A stretch of 64,000 nt of DNA from an uncultured Aquimarina sp. (GTDB taxonomy: Bacteria > Bacteroidota > Bacteroidia > Flavobacteriales > Flavobacteriaceae): contig CANNFM010000015.1 of assembly GCA_947503835.1 (NCBI GenBank), positions 89,216 to 153,215 of the forward strand, given 5' to 3'. Positions 1 through 8,647 of the stretch are shown in pieces. Positions within the stretch are counted from its first letter, which is position 1, and the number at the start of each line of letters is the position of its first letter. Below the pieces are notes generated by a model. It was not told where the DNA came from and did no database searches. It saw only the letters and a program-made list of their open reading frames with translations. A program made the position numbers and the translations under genes.

Positions 1-1179
1 AGCCCAAATGACTTCACCAAAATGATCACCATCATAATGGCTATAAAACACTCCGAAATCTATATCCAGATCATTATTTTTATAATTTGCCGAAGCATTA
101 GCTACATAAAAATCATTGTCTAACCATCTACGGCGAATTAAATCTGTAGTATTAATCGTATCATTAGCAGTAACAATTGGTGTAAAATCATAATCCGCAA
201 AATCTTCATCTTCTTTGTATTGTTCAAAGAAACCTCTACCATAGGTATAATTCAATCCTAAATTCGTTGACCAATTATTGTTATATTTTTGATTCCAATG
301 TAATTGATAATGATCCTGTTTGTAATCGTCTACTTCGTTGTCATAAAAGCGTGTATTTCCATCTGCATCGGTATATTGACCCGCCGGATTAAAGGTTCGA
401 TCGGTTTCTAGTGTTTCCTTGTCAATCCCGAACCAAGATTGATACGTAATTTCATGGCCTCCAAAAGTAATGGCTTTAATTAAGGTATTGTCATCTACAT
501 AAGACCCTTGCAAAAAATATGATTTAAGATCAGAAGATGCTCGATCAATATAGCCATCTGAGGCAATTGCCGATAAACGACCTGCAATCTCAATATGGTC
601 ATTTAATAATCCTGTGCTAAACTTTACATTATGTCTTCTGGTACCAAAAGAACCAAATGAGTTTGAAATTTCGGCATTAGCCGTTTCAGAAACAGCATCT
701 GTTAATAGATTTAGGCTAGCACCAAACGCTCCAGAACCATTTGTTGAAGTCCCAACGCCTCGTTGTAATTGTAAATTTTCTATTGAAGATGCAAAATCTG
801 GTAAATTTACCCAAAATGTACCCTGACTCTCTGCATCATTAAAAGGAATCCCATTTAAGGTTACATTTACTCTTGAAGCATCGCTACCACGAACTCTAAT
901 ATAGGTGTATCCAACTCCTGTCCCAGCATCGGTGGTAGTTACCACGCCTGGTAAATAATTTAATAAAATAGGAATATCCTGACCAAGATTACGCTCTGCC
1001 AGTTCTTCTTTGGATAGATTAGAATGTGTAATGGGTGAATCGGCATCTACTCGAACAGATTTTACTAAAACCTCATCAAGTTTTTCGATGCTACCAGGTA
1101 TCGCATCTTTTTGTTCTTCCTGAGCTAACATATTTATGCTCAGGGAAAAAAATAAAAGATAAAAGAATACATATTTCAT
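1..1179 (-). CDS. TonB-dependent receptor, N-terminal part (probable thiamine/TPP uptake), runs off left edge
   Basis: The frame is open for 393 codons from an ATG at 1179 and continues past the window edge, so only the N-terminal half is present. The start gives a signal peptide (MKYVFFYLLFFSLSINMLAQ) followed by a TonB-box-like stretch around DEVLVKSVR. A plug domain follows, with typical features such as LLNYLPGVVTT, GYTYIRVRGSDASR and NDAESQGTFWVN, and then the first barrel strands. It lacks the carboxypeptidase-like N-terminal domain seen in the two receptors at 46.5-52.3 kb. The TPP riboswitch in its leader points to a thiamine-type substrate. Rodionov and colleagues predicted such THI-regulated receptors in this phylum. 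The receptor family is seen directly; the substrate is inferred from regulation. Confidence 0.9.
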   Translation of the reverse strand, partial: MKYVFFYLLFFSLSINMLAQEEQKDAIPGSIEKLDEVLVKSVRVDADSPITHSNLSKEELAERNLGQDIPILLNYLPGVVTTTDAGTGVGYTYIRVRGSDASRVNVTLNGIPFNDAESQGTFWVNLPDFASSIENLQLQRGVGTSTNGSGAFGASLNLLTDAVSETANAEISNSFGSFGTRRHNVKFSTGLLNDHIEIAGRLSAIASDGYIDRASSDLKSYFLQGSYVDDNTLIKAITFGGHEITYQSWFGIDKETLETDRTFNPAGQYTDADGNTRFYDNEVDDYKQDHYQLHWNQKYNNNWSTNLGLNYTYGRGFFEQYKEDEDFADYDFTPIVTANDTINTTDLIRRRWLDNDFYVANASANYKNNDLDIDFGVFYSHYDGDHFGEVIWA

Positions 1180-1357
1180 TCGTAAATGATTTATTACGAA
1201 TAAAAGGGGTAATTACTCTACTATTAAAATTAATTTGATTTAAAATTTGCACCGATTTAACAATGCAGTTTTTTGTTTTCCTTAGGCCAAAAAATGATCA
1301 ACTAAACATCTTTCTAATATTTAATATTTCACATCCCGCCATCCGGCTCCTTCGCTA

Positions 1358-1378
1358 AAAATGTCCACCGGACATTTT
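1358..1378 (-). terminator. Hairpin between riboswitch aptamer and receptor ORF
   Basis: Perfect 9-bp stem AAAATGTCC / GGACATTTT with a 3-nt loop, followed on the minus strand by another T. It lies just 3' of the TPP aptamer, where an expression platform would sit. The stem is AU-rich at its base, so termination is plausible but unproven. The flanks are partly complementary as well, so it may be a repeat element recruited into the leader. Confidence 0.4.
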
Positions 1379-1389
1379 CTTTACGCTCG

Positions 1390-1541
1390 GCCCTCCCTTG
1401 GCAGCATTACCTGCCCAGGTTCATTGGGTATGATCTCAGCCTTTTGAAATTCTACGTGATAAGTCTTAAATTTTGAGTCATCCTACTCAATACTTTGAAC
1501 TTAAAACTCAAAACTGCAAAAAAGCACCCCTTTGAGATTTT
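1390..1541 (-). promoter_or_regulatory. TPP (THI-box) riboswitch
   Basis: Read on the minus strand the segment carries the conserved TPP aptamer blocks in order. These are GGGGTGC (1530-1524), a long variable P3 extension, CTGAGA (1439-1434) with ATACCC, then GAACCTGGGCAGGTAATGC (1422 downward) and AAGGGAG near 1393. The pyrimidine-sensor (CTGAGA) and pyrophosphate-sensor (ACCTG...TAATGC) sequences match the family well. It sits between a -7 promoter element and the TonB receptor start, in the correct orientation, so TPP should repress the receptor. The exact ends are approximate. Confidence 0.93.
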
Positions 1542-1545
1542 GGGG

Positions 1546-1553
1546 CAAAAGTA
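1546..1553 (-). promoter_or_regulatory. -7 promoter element for the riboswitch transcript
   Basis: TACTTTTG on the minus strand matches the Bacteroidota -7 consensus TAnnTTTG. It ends 5-6 bases before the first bases of the TPP aptamer, the expected start site. I see no clear -33 TTG at the usual spacing. Confidence 0.5.
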
Positions 1554-1628
1554 ACATGTTTTATTGATTTATTGTAACTTTATTACACATAAAACAATGC
1601 TTTCTGGGTTTTTAAGTTATAGCATTAG

Positions 1629-4067
1629 GTGAATAAGGAAATGAAGAATACAAAAAGATCGGTTACTTTTAAAATCATTGCAGGATATCTGCTTGCCGGG
1701 GTACTTGCTGTAACTGCTTTTTGGGTAATTTACCGGCAATTAAATAATTATACCCAAATTACTGAAATCAAAAATGAAAATAACGAAAAGCTCTTCCTTG
1801 TAGGTGAGACAATAACCGGATTATACGAAGCAGAGAGTTTAACGAGAAACATCATTCAAACCTCAGATGTAAGCAAGTTCAAAATTTATAAAGCAAAAAT
1901 AGATACCATACTAAAAACAATTAATAAGGTTTCTGAAATATCTGACGACACTTTGCAGACCAGAAAAATTGATAGTATTAAATATCTTATTGATAGTAAA
2001 AATAAAAACCTTGAAGAACTCGTAAAAATTTATGAGCAGCGCAAGCAAAAAGGGTTGTATGAAACGGCTATAAATGAACTAAAAAAAGTAAATAAAAGTT
2101 TTGGAGGGTATGAAAACTATGATCAAAGATTCAAAAACTACGATCCCCGTACCAAAAGAGCACTGATTGATATCTTAGAATATACTAAGAAAGACAACGC
2201 CAAGCGCTTAACAAATCAAACTGTAGATTCTTTAGCCAGCTCAGTAAAACAAGTGCTTGCTGAGCTTGAACAAAAAGATAAAAGATATAAACGAGAAATC
2301 TCTATCAAAGAGGATAATCTTCTTAAAAATGATCAAATTATCACAAAACAGCTAAGAGATTTACTTGCTTCTATAGATCTAAATGAAAGAAATCAATATT
2401 ACAAAAGATTACAAGCTTCTAATCAAGTGCTTAACAAAACATCTAATATCATTGTGGTTATTGCTGCCATTAGTTTATTAATTGCTATTATATTTCTTTA
2501 TTTAATCACAAAAGATGTTTCTAAAAGTCAGAAATATCGTAATGAACTCGAAACTGAAAAAACCTATACAGAATCTCTTTTAAAAACTCGTGAGTCTATA
2601 ATCAATACGGTTACTCATGATCTACGCTCTCCATTAAACACTGTGATAGGATATTCTGATTTATTAGAAAGAACAGGATTGAATAATAAACAAAAGCATT
2701 ACCTGGGGCATTTAAAAAAATCGTCGGATTACATTCTTCATTTAGTAAACGATCTTCTAGATTTATCAAAATTAGAAGCAGGTAGGATGGTTATTGAAGA
2801 GCTACCATTCTCTCCAAAAAAATTGATTGAGGATACTATCTCGAGTGTCATCCCAATGAATGATAAAAAAAATCTTGATATACAAATTATCACAGATGAG
2901 CAATTAAAGAAACAATATTTAAGCGACCCATTCAGGATTAAACAGATATTGACCAATCTGGTCAATAATGCCTATAAATTTACCGATGAGGGATCAATAA
3001 CAATCGAAAGTAAAATTATTGAAAATGGCTTATCAGAAAAGCAATTAGTACTATCTGTGAGAGATACCGGAATTGGGATTACCAAAGAGCAGCAACGTCA
3101 TATATTTGAGGAGTTTTCTCAGGGTGACGATGATACCGAAAAACGATATGGTGGTTTTGGACTTGGATTAGCAATTACCAAAAGAATAATTAAACTTCTG
3201 GATGGAAAAATCGAGTTGCAAAGTGAACTTAATGAAGGAAGTGAATTTACTTTTTATATTCCTATTAAACTTTCACATTTATCAACCCCGGAAGAGGAAA
3301 ATGAAATTTTAGAAATACAGAATTTTTTTAATAAAAAGGTCTTGATTGTAGATGATGACCCGAGTCAATTATCATTAACCAGTGAAGTGGCATCTCTAGC
3401 TGGTCTATCCTATGATGTTTGTGAAAATGGTTTAGATGCATTTTCTCGAATACAAACTAATACTTACGATCTTGTTTTAACCGATATTCAAATGCCAAAG
3501 ATGGACGGTTTTGAGCTTTTGGAAGCTATAAAAAACAAAACGGATCAAACAAATCTACCCGTAATTGCATTATCAGGCCGAACAGATACTTCAATTTTAG
3601 AATACCAGGAAGCGGGGTTTGCAGGTAGTTTACGCAAACCATATGCTCCAAAAGCATTAATAGATCTTATTGCTGAAATTCTTCGAGTTGATTTAATTAA
3701 TTATGAAAATGCGCCTATTAATAATCATACCAATGAGGAATATTCGCTAAATGATTTAATGCTTTTTGCACATGGTGATTCTGATTCTTTATATACTATC
3801 TTGGACACCTTTTATGAAGGTACTATCGAAAATTTGGATGACCTAAAAAAGAAAGTCGAAAAAAAAGAAATACTACATATAAAAAGGATTGCACATAAAA
3901 TGTTACCCATGTTTAAGCAGATAAAAGCAAAAGAAGTAATCCCTATACTCGAAAAACTAGAGCATCCTGATCAATACAATCTTGATAAAAAATCAATACT
4001 AAAATTAACTAAAGATGGGATTTCTAAAATAGAAGTTCTTATAGACAAATTAAAAGTAGAAAATTAA
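1629..4067 (+). CDS. Hybrid sensor histidine kinase with receiver and Hpt domains
   Basis: A membrane-bound multistep phosphorelay kinase of 812 residues. A first transmembrane helix at about 13-35 and a second at about 273-295 enclose a helical, charged extracytoplasmic region. The HisKA H-box VTHDLRSPLN follows, with His330. Next comes an HATPase_c domain with NLVNNAYKFTDEG, a DTGIGI motif and a GFGLGLAI box. A receiver starts near 570 (VLIVDDD) with phosphoacceptor Asp619 in LTDIQMPKMDG. A C-terminal Hpt-like helix bundle has His756 in RIAHKML. The listed start is GTG; an in-frame ATG four codons later is an alternative. Its stop codon overlaps that of the convergent sigma-54 regulator, which is its likely, though unproven, partner. 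The signal sensed is unknown. Confidence 0.93.
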   Translation: MNKEMKNTKRSVTFKIIAGYLLAGVLAVTAFWVIYRQLNNYTQITEIKNENNEKLFLVGETITGLYEAESLTRNIIQTSDVSKFKIYKAKIDTILKTINKVSEISDDTLQTRKIDSIKYLIDSKNKNLEELVKIYEQRKQKGLYETAINELKKVNKSFGGYENYDQRFKNYDPRTKRALIDILEYTKKDNAKRLTNQTVDSLASSVKQVLAELEQKDKRYKREISIKEDNLLKNDQIITKQLRDLLASIDLNERNQYYKRLQASNQVLNKTSNIIVVIAAISLLIAIIFLYLITKDVSKSQKYRNELETEKTYTESLLKTRESIINTVTHDLRSPLNTVIGYSDLLERTGLNNKQKHYLGHLKKSSDYILHLVNDLLDLSKLEAGRMVIEELPFSPKKLIEDTISSVIPMNDKKNLDIQIITDEQLKKQYLSDPFRIKQILTNLVNNAYKFTDEGSITIESKIIENGLSEKQLVLSVRDTGIGITKEQQRHIFEEFSQGDDDTEKRYGGFGLGLAITKRIIKLLDGKIELQSELNEGSEFTFYIPIKLSHLSTPEEENEILEIQNFFNKKVLIVDDDPSQLSLTSEVASLAGLSYDVCENGLDAFSRIQTNTYDLVLTDIQMPKMDGFELLEAIKNKTDQTNLPVIALSGRTDTSILEYQEAGFAGSLRKPYAPKALIDLIAEILRVDLINYENAPINNHTNEEYSLNDLMLFAHGDSDSLYTILDTFYEGTIENLDDLKKKVEKKEILHIKRIAHKMLPMFKQIKAKEVIPILEKLEHPDQYNLDKKSILKLTKDGISKIEVLIDKLKVEN

Positions 4068-5410
4068 AGACTGATATCATATTGCTTCAACTTATTGTAT
4101 AAAGTCTTACGATCTATAGAAAGCATCCTGGCTGCTTTCGCTTTGTTTCCATTTGCTTTTTCTAAGGCATCCAAAATTAACTCCTGCTCATTTTGGTTTT
4201 TAAACAACCCATAAGTCTGTTTGGCATTATGGGATGCATATGCAATATCATTAGGTAATACTTCCAGTGTAATCATTTCATTTTGAGAAAGAAGAACCGA
4301 GCGTTTTACTATATTTTTTAACTCTCTTAAGTTACCTGGCCAATCATACTTTTTAAATGCCTCTAACACTTCATCGGTAAATCCAACAACATGTTTTTCT
4401 AATTCTACATTTGATTCTTCAAGAAAATGATTGGCAAAAAGCATTAAATCTTCTATTCTATCTCTTAAAGGAGGGACTTTAATGGAGAATTCATTAAGTC
4501 TGTGGTATAAATCTTCTCTAAACTCTCCTTCTTTAACGGCATGACTAAGATCTTCATTGGTAGCAACAATTACCCTGATATCTACTTCTATTTCTTTATT
4601 GCTCCCAACGGGTTTAATTCTTCTTTCCTGAAGCGCACGTAATAGCTGAACTTGTAGTTCATAACCTAGATTCCCTATTTCATCCAGAAATAATGTCCCT
4701 CCATTTGCAGCTTCAAAATGGCCTACTTTATCATTTACAGCACCTGTAAAAGACCCTTTTATATGACCAAAAAACTCGCTAGAAGCTATTTCTTTTGGAA
4801 TTGCTCCACAATCTACCGCAACAAAAGGTTTATCTACCCTTTTACTTGCTTTATGTATACTACTTGCCACATATTCTTTTCCTGTTCCACTGTCCCCAAT
4901 AACCAACACCGACATACGTGTCGGAGCCACTAAAGCAACATATTCATTTAGTTTTTTGGAAGCATCACTTACGCCTTTTACAAAAGAATCACTGTTGTCG
5001 TGTAGTTTTGAAGGTGTGGTTACCTTTTTTTTGGTGGTTACATCAGAAACACTGCCTTTAAGTGCTTTTTCTATAGTATGTAATATAGTATCCGGATTAA
5101 ATGGTTTAGAAACATAATCAAACGCACCTTGCTTAATAGCATTTACAGCCATATTAACCTCGGCATAACCCGTCATAATTATTACCTGTGTATTTGGGTT
5201 ATTTTTGAGAATCTCGTCTAGTAATGTAATACCATCGGTATCAGGCAATCTTACATCTGCAAGTACTATATCAAATGTATTCTCTTTAATCTGAGGAATA
5301 GCTTCATTACCAGAAAATGCAGTAAATACCTCATAGTCCTTCTTTTGCAAAAAGGTCTTTAGCATTGTGCAAAAAGCCACATCATCTTCAACAATAAGTA
5401 TTTTAGACAT
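4064..5410 (-). CDS. Sigma-54-dependent response regulator (NtrC family)
   Basis: A full-length NtrC-type activator of 448 residues. The receiver is at 1-120 with acidic pocket Glu8-Asp9-Asp10 and phosphoacceptor Asp52 (LADVRLPDTDG). The AAA+ sigma-54 interaction domain has Walker A GDSGTGKE (172-179) and the sigma-54 contact loop GSFTGA (219-224), where the usual sequence is GAFTGA. A Fis-type helix-turn-helix closes the protein (ANGNKAKAARMLSIDRKTLYNKL). It should activate transcription from -24/-12 promoters when phosphorylated. It is convergent with the hybrid kinase and shares the palindromic TTAA that provides both stop codons. Targets are unknown. Confidence 0.95.
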   Translation of the reverse strand: MSKILIVEDDVAFCTMLKTFLQKKDYEVFTAFSGNEAIPQIKENTFDIVLADVRLPDTDGITLLDEILKNNPNTQVIIMTGYAEVNMAVNAIKQGAFDYVSKPFNPDTILHTIEKALKGSVSDVTTKKKVTTPSKLHDNSDSFVKGVSDASKKLNEYVALVAPTRMSVLVIGDSGTGKEYVASSIHKASKRVDKPFVAVDCGAIPKEIASSEFFGHIKGSFTGAVNDKVGHFEAANGGTLFLDEIGNLGYELQVQLLRALQERRIKPVGSNKEIEVDIRVIVATNEDLSHAVKEGEFREDLYHRLNEFSIKVPPLRDRIEDLMLFANHFLEESNVELEKHVVGFTDEVLEAFKKYDWPGNLRELKNIVKRSVLLSQNEMITLEVLPNDIAYASHNAKQTYGLFKNQNEQELILDALEKANGNKAKAARMLSIDRKTLYNKLKQYDISL

Positions 5411-5485
5411 ATCTAATAATTAATTACCTAAAAAGAGTATGCTATAAAATTACAATTTTAAACCACTTAGGTCGAATAAAAACAT

Positions 5486-5521
5486 AAAAAAAGAGACCCT
5501 TGGGAGTGAGTCTCTTTTTTA
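5486..5521 (-). terminator. Rho-independent terminator
   Basis: Stem AAAAGAGAC / GTCTCTTTT with a run of T on the minus strand, located 62 bases after the stop of the small secreted protein gene. It also separates that gene from the response regulator promoter. Confidence 0.75.
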
Positions 5522-5582
5522 GCACTAAACAACTTTATATCGTTCTTGGTTGCAAAACGATATCCTTTTTCTACCCCTAGAT

Positions 5583-5921
5583 TTAAGATTTATTGTCGTT
5601 TGGCTTTATCCATTTGCCATTAGCGCTTGCAAATACAACTTTTGTGTTATTGTTTTTATCATTTAAGATAATCTTATATGAATTATCTTTAGAAATATAT
5701 GCTTTAACAATTCTAAACGCCGCATAATCTTTGGCAGCAATTTCTTGAACAGTTATAGGCAATTCTACAATATTAATTTCTGTATACTCTTGTAGCTCAT
5801 ATTCGTAATCTCCATATTCATATTCAAAATTATCATTGTATGCTAATTCGTTTTGAGCTACTACACCCTGAGCCGAAAAGATACTTACTACAATTACTAT
5901 TATCATTTGTAACTTTTTCAT
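5583..5921 (-). CDS. Small secreted protein of unknown function
   Basis: I chose the ATG at 5921 because it begins a clear Sec signal peptide (MKKLQMIIVIVVSIFSAQGVVAQ). A longer frame to 5984 would put 21 unrelated residues before it. The mature part, about 90 residues, is acidic at first (NDNFEYEYGDYEYE) and then has a fold suggestive of a PepSY-like or BLIP-like small beta protein (ELPITVQEIAAKDYAAFRIVKAYIS). I do not recognise a named family with certainty. It stands alone, with a terminator downstream and a strong palindrome about 150 bases upstream. Confidence 0.7.
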   Translation of the reverse strand: MKKLQMIIVIVVSIFSAQGVVAQNELAYNDNFEYEYGDYEYELQEYTEINIVELPITVQEIAAKDYAAFRIVKAYISKDNSYKIILNDKNNNTKVVFASANGKWIKPNDNKS

Positions 5922-6068
5922 TGGGTTACTGGTAAAATTATTTCTACATATAGTTAATAGTAATAATTGTTCCAAAGGAAGCATGTTGCCAACATATTAC
6001 TCAAATAATTGATAATCAACATTTTATATATTAATCGTCACGAATTAAAAACACCAAAAAACGTGGAA

Positions 6069-6109
6069 TACCCACAAAAGCGTAGAAATACTACACACTT
6101 TTGTGGGTA
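6069..6109. repeat. Strong perfect inverted repeat (cruciform-like)
   Basis: Twelve-base arms TACCCACAAAAG (6069-6080) and CTTTTGTGGGTA (6098-6109) are perfectly complementary. The 17-base spacer itself contains GTAG / CTAC arms. No T-run follows on either strand, so a simple terminator is unlikely. It lies between the stop of arfB and the start of the small secreted protein gene. Confidence 0.75.
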
Positions 6110-6118
6110 GAATATGGT

Positions 6119-6520
6119 TTATAAGAGAGGTTTTCTACGGTTAACCTTCTTCGTTGCTTGTTTTTGCTTATTCTCTAATCGTTTTTTAATTGAAGTTTTA
6201 GAAGGTTTTGTTGCTTTCCTTTTTTTAGGCACATAGAGACTAGCCTTAAGGATATCTAAGAGTCTTTTGATCACTAACTCTTTATTTCTATGTTGACTTC
6301 TGCTGTCTCCACATTGTAACAATAAAACATCCGATTTAGTTATCCTGGAAGATAACTTTTGAGTAATAATTAATTTTTCGTCATCTGTAAGTCCAGCCGA
6401 ACTCATAATATCAAAACTAAGTTCAATTTTTGATGCTACTTTATTGACATGCTGTCCTCCCGCTCCAGAACTTCGAACGGCTTTAAATTTTAGTTCATTT
6501 AAGATCACCGCAGTATTCAC
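6119..6520 (-). CDS. arfB: Alternative ribosome-rescue factor ArfB (YaeJ-like peptidyl-tRNA hydrolase)
   Basis: A 133-residue release-factor-like protein with the catalytic GGQ at residues 21-23 (SSGAGGQHVNK), which hydrolyses peptidyl-tRNA on stalled ribosomes. The second half is a strongly basic tail (KKRKATKPSKTSIKKRLENK and onward), as in ArfB, where the tail enters the empty mRNA channel. It has no codon-recognition domains, so it is not RF1 or RF2. Length is close to E. coli ArfB. The start overlaps the stop of the DUF4301 gene by four bases, so translation is probably coupled. Confidence 0.93.
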   Translation of the reverse strand: MNTAVILNELKFKAVRSSGAGGQHVNKVASKIELSFDIMSSAGLTDDEKLIITQKLSSRITKSDVLLLQCGDSRSQHRNKELVIKRLLDILKASLYVPKKRKATKPSKTSIKKRLENKQKQATKKVNRRKPLL

Positions 6521-8082
6521 GCAAAAAGAGTTACTTGGTGAGCCGATTTCAATAAGTCATTAACTGTTTTTACTGGATTAAAAGTAGTAAGTGGCACTTC
6601 AACAAAAACACTGATCCAATTTGCCATTGCACCATTCCATAATCCCGGGAGTTCCAGGGCTTTTAAGACTTTACCATTCATGGTCTTTTTGGTAATGAAC
6701 CCAGCCTCGGGATCAACGAACTCGAGTAAGTTAAATTTGTTTCCATGGTAGTCCCGTACTCCACACACCAAATCTACTGGGTTAAAATGGGTTGCACTTT
6801 CGAGAATCTCTTGTTGTCTACGATCTCTTTTATTAATTTGTGGTGTTTCTATGATTTGAAGTACTAATCTTCCATTCTCCCTTTTTATCCAGAATGGACC
6901 TCCTCCTGGTTCACCTTCATTAACAACCATTCCGCAAACACGGATTGGTCTATTTAAAGATTCACGCAAAAATTGTAGCTTATGTTTATCTGAGAATTTA
7001 TCAAAATCTAGTGGTAATCTTACATTAAGTTGTTGAACCAGAAACTTTTTAATGTCTTTTAGCTCGGCTTCGGTAGGTTTTTTTTGATCTATTGCATTCA
7101 ATATTCTAAATACCTCATCCTGTATTTCTATTAATTTACCTGCCAATATTTTTTTATATCCAGAAACCTCATCCTGATATTTGCGAACCACCACATTATC
7201 TATATTTTTTATATACACGATATCTGCATCCAAATCATCCAGGTTTTCTATTAAGGCACCATGTCCTCCTGGTCGAAATACTAATGATCCATCTTCTTTT
7301 CTAAAGGGTTCATTATCTTCGGTTACTGCGATTGTATCTGTTTCTGGTTTTTGAAAAGAATATGTAATCCTAAAATTGGTATTGGTTTTTTCCTCTACTT
7401 TTTTCTTAATTCTTTCAAATTCTTCCTTAAATCCTTCTAAATGCTCTTTAGAAATCGTGAAATGTAATTCAGACTCTCTTCTATTATTAGTATTATAACC
7501 GGCGGCTTCATAGAGGTGTTCTTCAAATGCGGTAGCTATGCTATTAGTATATTTATGAAAAGGAAGTAAACCTTTAGGGAAATCCCCATAATTCAATCCT
7601 TTTTCCTTTAGCATCATTTCGACAAAAATGTAGAGTTGTCTCCCTTCTGATAAGGACTCAAATTTAGGATACACAAGTTTTACTTTTTCCATCACTATAT
7701 CGTAGAAAGGAAATTTTTCTAACCCAATTAAAAAAAGACGTATTGCATTTGCTTTTTCATGGTTGGTATAAGAGTTTAGGCTTTCTTTCTCGCAATCATA
7801 ATTATCTAAAAATCTGAATAAATCCTTAAACATACGGGTTGCTGCGCCAGAAGCCGGAACAAATTTTATAGTTTCGAGATTCGATAATTTTGAATCATAT
7901 AACTTGGTTAGTTCTGATTGATAATGTTCAGAAAACTTAAGAATTCCATTATCAAAGGTTGCTGCACTCCTTAAAGCCACAAAAGGAATTTCATTTTTAA
8001 ACGTTTCTATTTGTGAAAGTACTTTATCAACGGTTAATCCTTTGGATTTGATTAACTTAATATCTTTATCGGTTATATTCAC
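6517..8082 (-). CDS. DUF4301 family protein
   Basis: A 521-residue cytoplasmic protein matching the Bacteroidota-specific DUF4301 family. Recognisable conserved stretches are PASGAATRMFKD (from residue 76) and FRPGGHGALIENLDDLDADI, which resemble the nucleotide-binding and substrate loops of sugar-nucleotidyltransferase folds. The biochemical role is not known to me. The gene overlaps the upstream kinase gene by 17 bases and the downstream arfB by 4, so it belongs to the thiamine-binding/pnuC/kinase operon, although a functional link is not established. Confidence 0.88.
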   Translation of the reverse strand: MNITDKDIKLIKSKGLTVDKVLSQIETFKNEIPFVALRSAATFDNGILKFSEHYQSELTKLYDSKLSNLETIKFVPASGAATRMFKDLFRFLDNYDCEKESLNSYTNHEKANAIRLFLIGLEKFPFYDIVMEKVKLVYPKFESLSEGRQLYIFVEMMLKEKGLNYGDFPKGLLPFHKYTNSIATAFEEHLYEAAGYNTNNRRESELHFTISKEHLEGFKEEFERIKKKVEEKTNTNFRITYSFQKPETDTIAVTEDNEPFRKEDGSLVFRPGGHGALIENLDDLDADIVYIKNIDNVVVRKYQDEVSGYKKILAGKLIEIQDEVFRILNAIDQKKPTEAELKDIKKFLVQQLNVRLPLDFDKFSDKHKLQFLRESLNRPIRVCGMVVNEGEPGGGPFWIKRENGRLVLQIIETPQINKRDRRQQEILESATHFNPVDLVCGVRDYHGNKFNLLEFVDPEAGFITKKTMNGKVLKALELPGLWNGAMANWISVFVEVPLTTFNPVKTVNDLLKSAHQVTLFA

Positions 8083-8647
8083 TTTTTTGTCTTATTAATT
8101 GGTCAATAATGGTGATCGCTTTTTTTAAACGGGATACTTTATCTCCTTTAACAACTACATAGGGAAGATTATGTTTTTCGAGTGATTCTTTAAATCGTAA
8201 AAATATTTCTTCTCGCTCTGTAGGTTTATCTCTTAAATCATCAGGGATCCAAGGAGTATCAATATAGGTTAAAAGATACAAATCATAAATGTTTTCTAAT
8301 GAAATTTTGTTTAAAACCTCTGGAACAGTTTCATTATAATATATTTCTGAATATACTTTTAACTCCAAAAGATTTGTATCACAAAACAAGACCTTATTAG
8401 CCTTTTCAAAGATTTCATTTTCTAGCTTCATTTGACCTTTAGCAATGGGAAGCAGGTCATCATAAGAGCAAGCTTCTTTTGTTTTATCCCATTTATTCTG
8501 AAGGTACTCTCGCATATACTCTGGAACCCATTGAGTATTATAATGCGCAGCCAATTGTCTAGACAACGTAGTTTTGCCTGTAGATTCTGGGCCAAACAAT
8601 ACCACTTTTATGCAGTCGCTAGGTTTTTGTCTAAGCTTTTCTTCCAT
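8066..8647 (-). CDS. NadR-like P-loop kinase, candidate thiamine or nucleoside-vitamin kinase
   Basis: A 193-residue AAA-type P-loop protein with Walker A GPESTGKT at residues 19-26 and the motif VPEYMREYL typical of the C-terminal nicotinamide riboside kinase domain of NadR. No nucleotidyltransferase domain is present, so it is not a full NadR. The reading frame begins inside the end of the PnuC-type transporter gene (40-base overlap), indicating tight coupling. PnuC-type carriers trap their substrate by phosphorylation, so this is the likely trapping kinase. Because a thiamine-binding protein is also in the operon, thiamine is the favoured substrate, with nicotinamide riboside as the alternative. 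Kinase fold is seen; substrate is inferred. Confidence 0.82.
   Translation of the reverse strand: MEEKLRQKPSDCIKVVLFGPESTGKTTLSRQLAAHYNTQWVPEYMREYLQNKWDKTKEACSYDDLLPIAKGQMKLENEIFEKANKVLFCDTNLLELKVYSEIYYNETVPEVLNKISLENIYDLYLLTYIDTPWIPDDLRDKPTEREEIFLRFKESLEKHNLPYVVVKGDKVSRLKKAITIIDQLIRQKSEYNR

Noticed and set aside
614..826. Plus-strand frame of 70 residues
   Set aside because: Antisense to the well-supported TonB receptor; no family features.
1035..1238. Plus-strand frame of 67 residues across the receptor start
   Set aside because: Opposite to the receptor signal peptide and leader; composition not protein-like.
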